Shown: in pieces, positions 61,131 to 64,000 of the stretch
Numbering within the stretch: the stretch's first letter is position 1
How the letters are laid out: each line of letters opens with the position of its first letter
Source: JALYUA01 sp039933215
GTDB taxonomy: Bacteria; Acidobacteriota; Thermoanaerobaculia; UBA5066; Gp7-AA6
Reading direction: 5' to 3'
DNA length: 64,000 bases
NCBI GenBank assembly: GCA_039933215.1
Contig: JBDTOO010000016.1
Location: 1-64,000 of the forward strand
Program-made: the position numbers and the translations under genes
Notes under the pieces: generated by a model
The model's input: the letters and a program-made list of their open reading frames with translations, nothing else
What the model was told of the DNA's origin: nothing
The model's database searches: none

Positions 61131-62231
61131 GTGGCCCGCCTCCTCTTCCTGACCGGCACGCCCGCGGACGTCGAGGGCGGCAGCGGGACCTTCGTGGGCA
61201 TCTCCGTCCTGCGGCGCGCCCTGCAGGACCTCGGACACGACGTGGCTCTTCTCGCTCCGACCCCCCGGGCGGGGCACGTGTCGCTCCCCGAGCGGCTCGT
61301 CTTCGACTGGCGCGCGGCGAGCCGGACCCGCCGCGACTCCGCCGGCCTCGACGCGATCGTCGCCTTCGACATGGACGGCGTCTTTCTCGCCCGCCTCTCC
61401 CGTCTCTCCTCCACCCCGTGGATCGCCGCCATCAAGGGGACGGCCGCGGAAGAAGCGAGGTACGAGCGCGGTCTCCCGGCCCTGAGGCTTCGCGCGGAGG
61501 CGTTCTTCGAGGGGATGCACGTTCGCGGCGCCGCCGGCGTCGTCGCTCCGAGCGAGCACGCCGCGGAAAGGATCGCCGCGGAGTATGCCCTGCCGCGCCG
61601 CCGGATCGCGGTCGTCCCCGAGCCGATCGATCTCGCGCGCTGGACGCGCGCGCTCGGGGAAGCTTCCGGGCCCCCCGACGGGCCTTACCCGTCGATCCTC
61701 TGCGTCGCCCATCTCTATCCCCGCAAGGACATCGCGACATTGCTCGACGCCCTGGCGCGGCTCCCGGACGCTCGTCTGCGCGTCGTCGGCTCGGGGCCGG
61801 AGCGCGGCCGCCTCGAGTCCCGTGCGCACGCTCTCGGCCTCGGCGGCCGCGCCGTTTTCCTCGGCCATCTCCCCTTCGCGCGCCTGGCGGAGGAGTACCG
61901 GCGCGCCTCGATCTTCTGCCTCCCTTCCCGGCAGGAGGCGTTCGGCATCGTGTTCCTGGAGGCCATGGCCGCCGGGCTCCCGATCGTGGCGGCGCGAGCC
62001 GCGGCCGTCCCGGAGCTCGTCGCCCACGAGGTGTCCGGCCGGCTCGTCCCGCCGGGGGATGCCGCCGCGCTCGCCTCCGCTCTCGCCGGGCTGCTGTCGG
62101 ACCCGGCCGCAGGGCGCCGTTTCGGAGAGGCCGGGCGGCGCCGTGTCGAGTCCTTCGACGCCCCCCTCGTCGCGGCCCGTTTTCTCGACGCGATCGGCCT
62201 CGGTGCGGCCGGCGGGGGCTCCCCCCCATGA
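61131..62231 (+). CDS. GT4-family glycosyltransferase
   Basis: This 366-aa GT-B enzyme shows LLFLTGTPADVEGGSGTFVGISVLRRAL, APSEHAAERIAAEYALP, ILCVAHLYPRKDIATLLDAL, and RQEAFGIVFLEAMAAGLPIVAA with E-x7-E. It probably transfers a sugar to a lipid or glycan acceptor in the cytoplasm. The GTG start lies 6 nt after TATATC, with no ribosome site. The 3' end overlaps the possible start of the histidine kinase. The divergent methyltransferase may modify the same product, which is speculation from position. Confidence 0.87.
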   Translation: MARLLFLTGTPADVEGGSGTFVGISVLRRALQDLGHDVALLAPTPRAGHVSLPERLVFDWRAASRTRRDSAGLDAIVAFDMDGVFLARLSRLSSTPWIAAIKGTAAEEARYERGLPALRLRAEAFFEGMHVRGAAGVVAPSEHAAERIAAEYALPRRRIAVVPEPIDLARWTRALGEASGPPDGPYPSILCVAHLYPRKDIATLLDALARLPDARLRVVGSGPERGRLESRAHALGLGGRAVFLGHLPFARLAEEYRRASIFCLPSRQEAFGIVFLEAMAAGLPIVAARAAAVPELVAHEVSGRLVPPGDAAALASALAGLLSDPAAGRRFGEAGRRRVESFDAPLVAARFLDAIGLGAAGGGSPP

Positions 62232-63186
62232 AGCCTTCGAGGCGCATTTCGAGCCCGAAACGCGAAAGGCGCCCCTGTCCGGGGCGTTCGGGTGTACGCT
62301 TGCGTACATCCACAAGAAAAGGGAGCAACTGCATCGGACCCCGCTTCCCGGGGGGCCGAGGTCCGCCAGCGAGGGGCACCGGGGCGGCGCCCCGCCGACA
62401 CGCCTCGCGGATCTCGCGACGGGCGAAAACCTCTCGGACGCGCTTGCGCTTCTCGCGCACGAGCGCCAGGCCCACTCGGCCGCGGACTGGAAGGTCTCGG
62501 ATCGGGATCGACTGCTGGCGATCTTCGCCCACGATCTGCGCACCCTGCTCACGGTGCTGACTCTGAACGCGAAGCTCTTCCTCTCCCACGAAGGGGATGC
62601 GGCGGAGGAGAACGGGGACCGCATGAAGCGGGCGATCGCGCGGATGGACCGGCTGCTCTCGGACCTGGTCGACCTCGCGATGCTGAATCAGGGGCAGCTT
62701 CGGACCGCGCTCCGCCCGTCCGACCTCTCGATCGTCCTCCACGAAGCGATCGACTGCTTTCGTCCCCTGGCCCTCGCCAAGTCTCTGACACTCAGCCTGG
62801 CCGGCGCCGACGGTCCCATCGCGGCGAACCTCGATCACGATCGGATGTTCCAGGTCCTCTCGAACCTCCTCTCCAACGCGATCAAGTTCACGCCCAGCGG
62901 CGGAGACATCGTCCTGAGCGTGTCGACGATCCACCGCCTCGTCCGGGTGGAAGTGCGCGACACCGGCCCGGGAATCCCTCAGGAGGATCTGCGGGCGATC
63001 TTCGAATGCTACCGGCAGCTCGAGGGCGCGGCGCGCGAAGGGCTCGGGCTCGGTCTCTTCATCAGCCGGGCGATTCTGACGGCGCACATGGGAAGGATCT
63101 GGGCGGAGAGCCGCCTCGGGTCGGGAAGCACGTTCGTGTTCGTCCTCCCGGGACTCGACGTCGAGCTCTCCCCCACTCCCGCCTGA
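62203..63186 (+). CDS. Histidine kinase without a sensor domain (start uncertain)
   Basis: The protein has an H-box (FAHDLRTLLTVLTLNAKLF), N-box (QVLSNLLSNAIKFTP), G1 (DTGPGIPQED) and G2 (GLGLGLFISR). No membrane span or PAS domain is seen. The start is unclear. GTG 62203 gives 327 aa and overlaps the GT4 gene by 29 nt. Between it and the H-box there is no in-frame ATG, GTG or TTG. CTG 62329, just after GGGAG, would give 285 aa. A dyad at 62293-62308 lies between these options, which favours a start after it if it is an operator. The partner regulator is not in view. Confidence 0.8.
   Translation: MRPAGAPPHEAFEAHFEPETRKAPLSGAFGCTLAYIHKKREQLHRTPLPGGPRSASEGHRGGAPPTRLADLATGENLSDALALLAHERQAHSAADWKVSDRDRLLAIFAHDLRTLLTVLTLNAKLFLSHEGDAAEENGDRMKRAIARMDRLLSDLVDLAMLNQGQLRTALRPSDLSIVLHEAIDCFRPLALAKSLTLSLAGADGPIAANLDHDRMFQVLSNLLSNAIKFTPSGGDIVLSVSTIHRLVRVEVRDTGPGIPQEDLRAIFECYRQLEGAAREGLGLGLFISRAILTAHMGRIWAESRLGSGSTFVFVLPGLDVELSPTPA
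62293..62308. promoter_or_regulatory. Perfect 7-bp dyad TGTACGC-TT-GCGTACA
   Basis: The two 7-bp arms are exact inverted copies with a 2-bp centre. The dyad lies 29 bp before the SD-like GGGAG and just upstream of the histidine-kinase core. It has the size and symmetry of a dimeric repressor site. No factor is known. Confidence 0.4.
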
Positions 63187-63222
63187 TCGCGGCCGGCCAG
63201 CGCGCCGGCGCCTCGACGCGGT

Positions 63223-63891
63223 CTATCTCGAGACGGGAAGAGCGAGGACCGCCGCCGTTCCGCCCCCGTCCGTGCTCTCCAGAGTGCAGGACCCCCCGTG
63301 CATCGCCGCCACCGCCACGGCGACGGTGAGGCCGATCCCGCGGCCCTTCTCGCCGCGCGTGCTGAAGAGGGGGTCGAAGGAACGCCCTTCGCTTCCCGAG
63401 AGGACGCCGGCGCCGGTGTCGCGGATCTCGAGGCGCACGGTGCCGTCCTCCGCGACGCTTCGCGTCCGGAGCCCGATCGGATGCCCTGGCGGGCTCGCCT
63501 CCCGGGCGTTGGCGAGGAGGGCCTGGATCGCCCTCCGAAGGTCGGCCTTCCGGCCGGGAACGAGAGGCAGGCCGGCCTCGAGGTCGAGCTCCAGCGCGTG
63601 GCCGTTCTGCGCCGCCGAGCGCTGTTCTTCGTGGGCGAGCTCGTTCAAATCGAAGGGGGCGGGCGCTTCGTCTCCCAGGGCGGCGAGCGCGGACAGGCTC
63701 TGCGTCATCCTCGCCATCTGATCGTTGGCCTTTTCGACGGCTTCGAGCCCCTCTTCGAGCGGCTCCGCGGCGGCGCGCAGCAGATAGACGTGGCCTGAGA
63801 GAATCGCGGCCACGTTGTTCAGGTCGTGCGCCATCTGCCGGGCAAGCCGCGCGGCCAGACGCACGTCGGTCAGGTCCTCGGATGGGATCAC
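63223..63891 (-). CDS. NtrB-type histidine kinase core
   Basis: This 222-aa protein has ARLARQMAHDLNNVAAILSGHVYLL with the phospho-acceptor His in HDLNN. DLRRAIQALLANAREASPPG (N-box), IRDTGAGVLSG (G1), and FDPLFSTRGEKGRGIGLTVA (F and G2 boxes) follow. No sensor domain is included. GTG 63891 overlaps the stop of the gene to its right as GTGA, so it is translated after a partner whose C-terminus is at the window edge. It is convergent with the other histidine kinase; 36 bp separate the stops. Confidence 0.85.
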   Translation of the reverse strand: MIPSEDLTDVRLAARLARQMAHDLNNVAAILSGHVYLLRAAAEPLEEGLEAVEKANDQMARMTQSLSALAALGDEAPAPFDLNELAHEEQRSAAQNGHALELDLEAGLPLVPGRKADLRRAIQALLANAREASPPGHPIGLRTRSVAEDGTVRLEIRDTGAGVLSGSEGRSFDPLFSTRGEKGRGIGLTVAVAVAAMHGGSCTLESTDGGGTAAVLALPVSR

Positions 63892-64000
63892 GGAGACGTC
63901 GAGCTTCCGATGAGCCCGGACTCGGAGATGCTTCCGCGCAGCTCGTCCAAAGCGTGCCGGTCCCACCACCCCTTCTGCACGCCCTCGACGAGGACCTCCA
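63888..64000 (-). CDS. C-terminal end of an unidentified protein (partial)
   Basis: On the minus strand a frame enters from the right edge and ends at TGA 63890-63888. It gives about 37 residues, including VEGVQKGWWDRHALDELRGS and the end SGLIGSSTSP. The stop overlaps the kinase GTG, so the two genes form an operon. The fragment is too short to assign. By position it could be a response regulator or sensor partner of the kinase, which is inference only. Confidence 0.55.
   Translation of the reverse strand, partial: EVLVEGVQKGWWDRHALDELRGSISESGLIGSSTSP

Overview
The window is GC-rich, gene-dense bacterial DNA of about 70% GC by eye, with many 4-nt start/stop overlaps and many GTG starts. A PadR regulator joined to a large FtsX/MacB-type permease with no ATPase (the ADOP arrangement), a DUF4388 protein, Chlor_Arch_YYY proteins and an outer-membrane barrel protein together suggest an uncultured Acidobacteriota (Thermoanaerobaculia-like). 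This is an inference from gene content, not a phylogeny. No rRNA, tRNA, CRISPR array, insertion sequence or phage gene was seen.

Left part (1-20 kb). A LigD-type end-joining ligase is split into three overlapping minus-strand genes: 3'-phosphoesterase, ATP ligase and polymerase. A plus-strand cluster follows (3.1-18.6 kb). It holds a Chlor_Arch_YYY membrane protein, a GT4 glycosyltransferase, a CDP-paratose 2-epimerase-like SDR, a 1680-residue PMT-like/YYY/NHL fusion, an NHL-repeat lipoprotein, an Agl23-like/NHL fusion and another GT39-like membrane protein. It looks like a surface-glycan or glycoprotein assembly locus. Convergent to it lie a GT2 enzyme and a UbiA-type phosphoribosyl-polyprenol synthase.

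Middle (20-39 kb). Here are a thioredoxin-reductase-like flavoprotein, a transmembrane Ser/Thr kinase, an outer-membrane barrel, a MerR-TPR protein, Ku, a DUF72 protein, an AlkA-like glycosylase behind a 35-aa leader ORF, the PadR/ADOP pair, a DUF1304 protein, a DUF4388/J-like protein, an Lhr helicase, a DinB-fold protein, a 48-aa membrane peptide and a lipoprotein. Ku and the split LigD together imply non-homologous end joining.

Arginine operon (39.5-48.4 kb, minus strand). The order is argG, an unknown P-loop protein, argC, argD, an acylornithine carbamoyltransferase, argB, argE and argH. All seven junctions are 4-nt ATGA or GTGA overlaps. The carbamoyltransferase has the substrate-selecting residue expected of the N-succinylornithine type. 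The operon ends against a truncated PAP2/vanadium-haloperoxidase fragment.

Right part (48.6-64 kb). A glycogen block (glgB, GH57, glgP, malQ) is followed by a small unknown protein, an MFS exporter, a DUF5996 protein, a subclass-A2-like beta-lactamase, a methyltransferase, a GT4 enzyme and two histidine kinases.

Two dispersed repeat families occur. One is a 102-bp element with a covarying hairpin just 3' of minus-strand genes. The other is an inverted GTGACAGGTGACAG-type element. Many genes carry a TAnnnT box 6-11 nt before the start codon, suggesting leaderless transcription.
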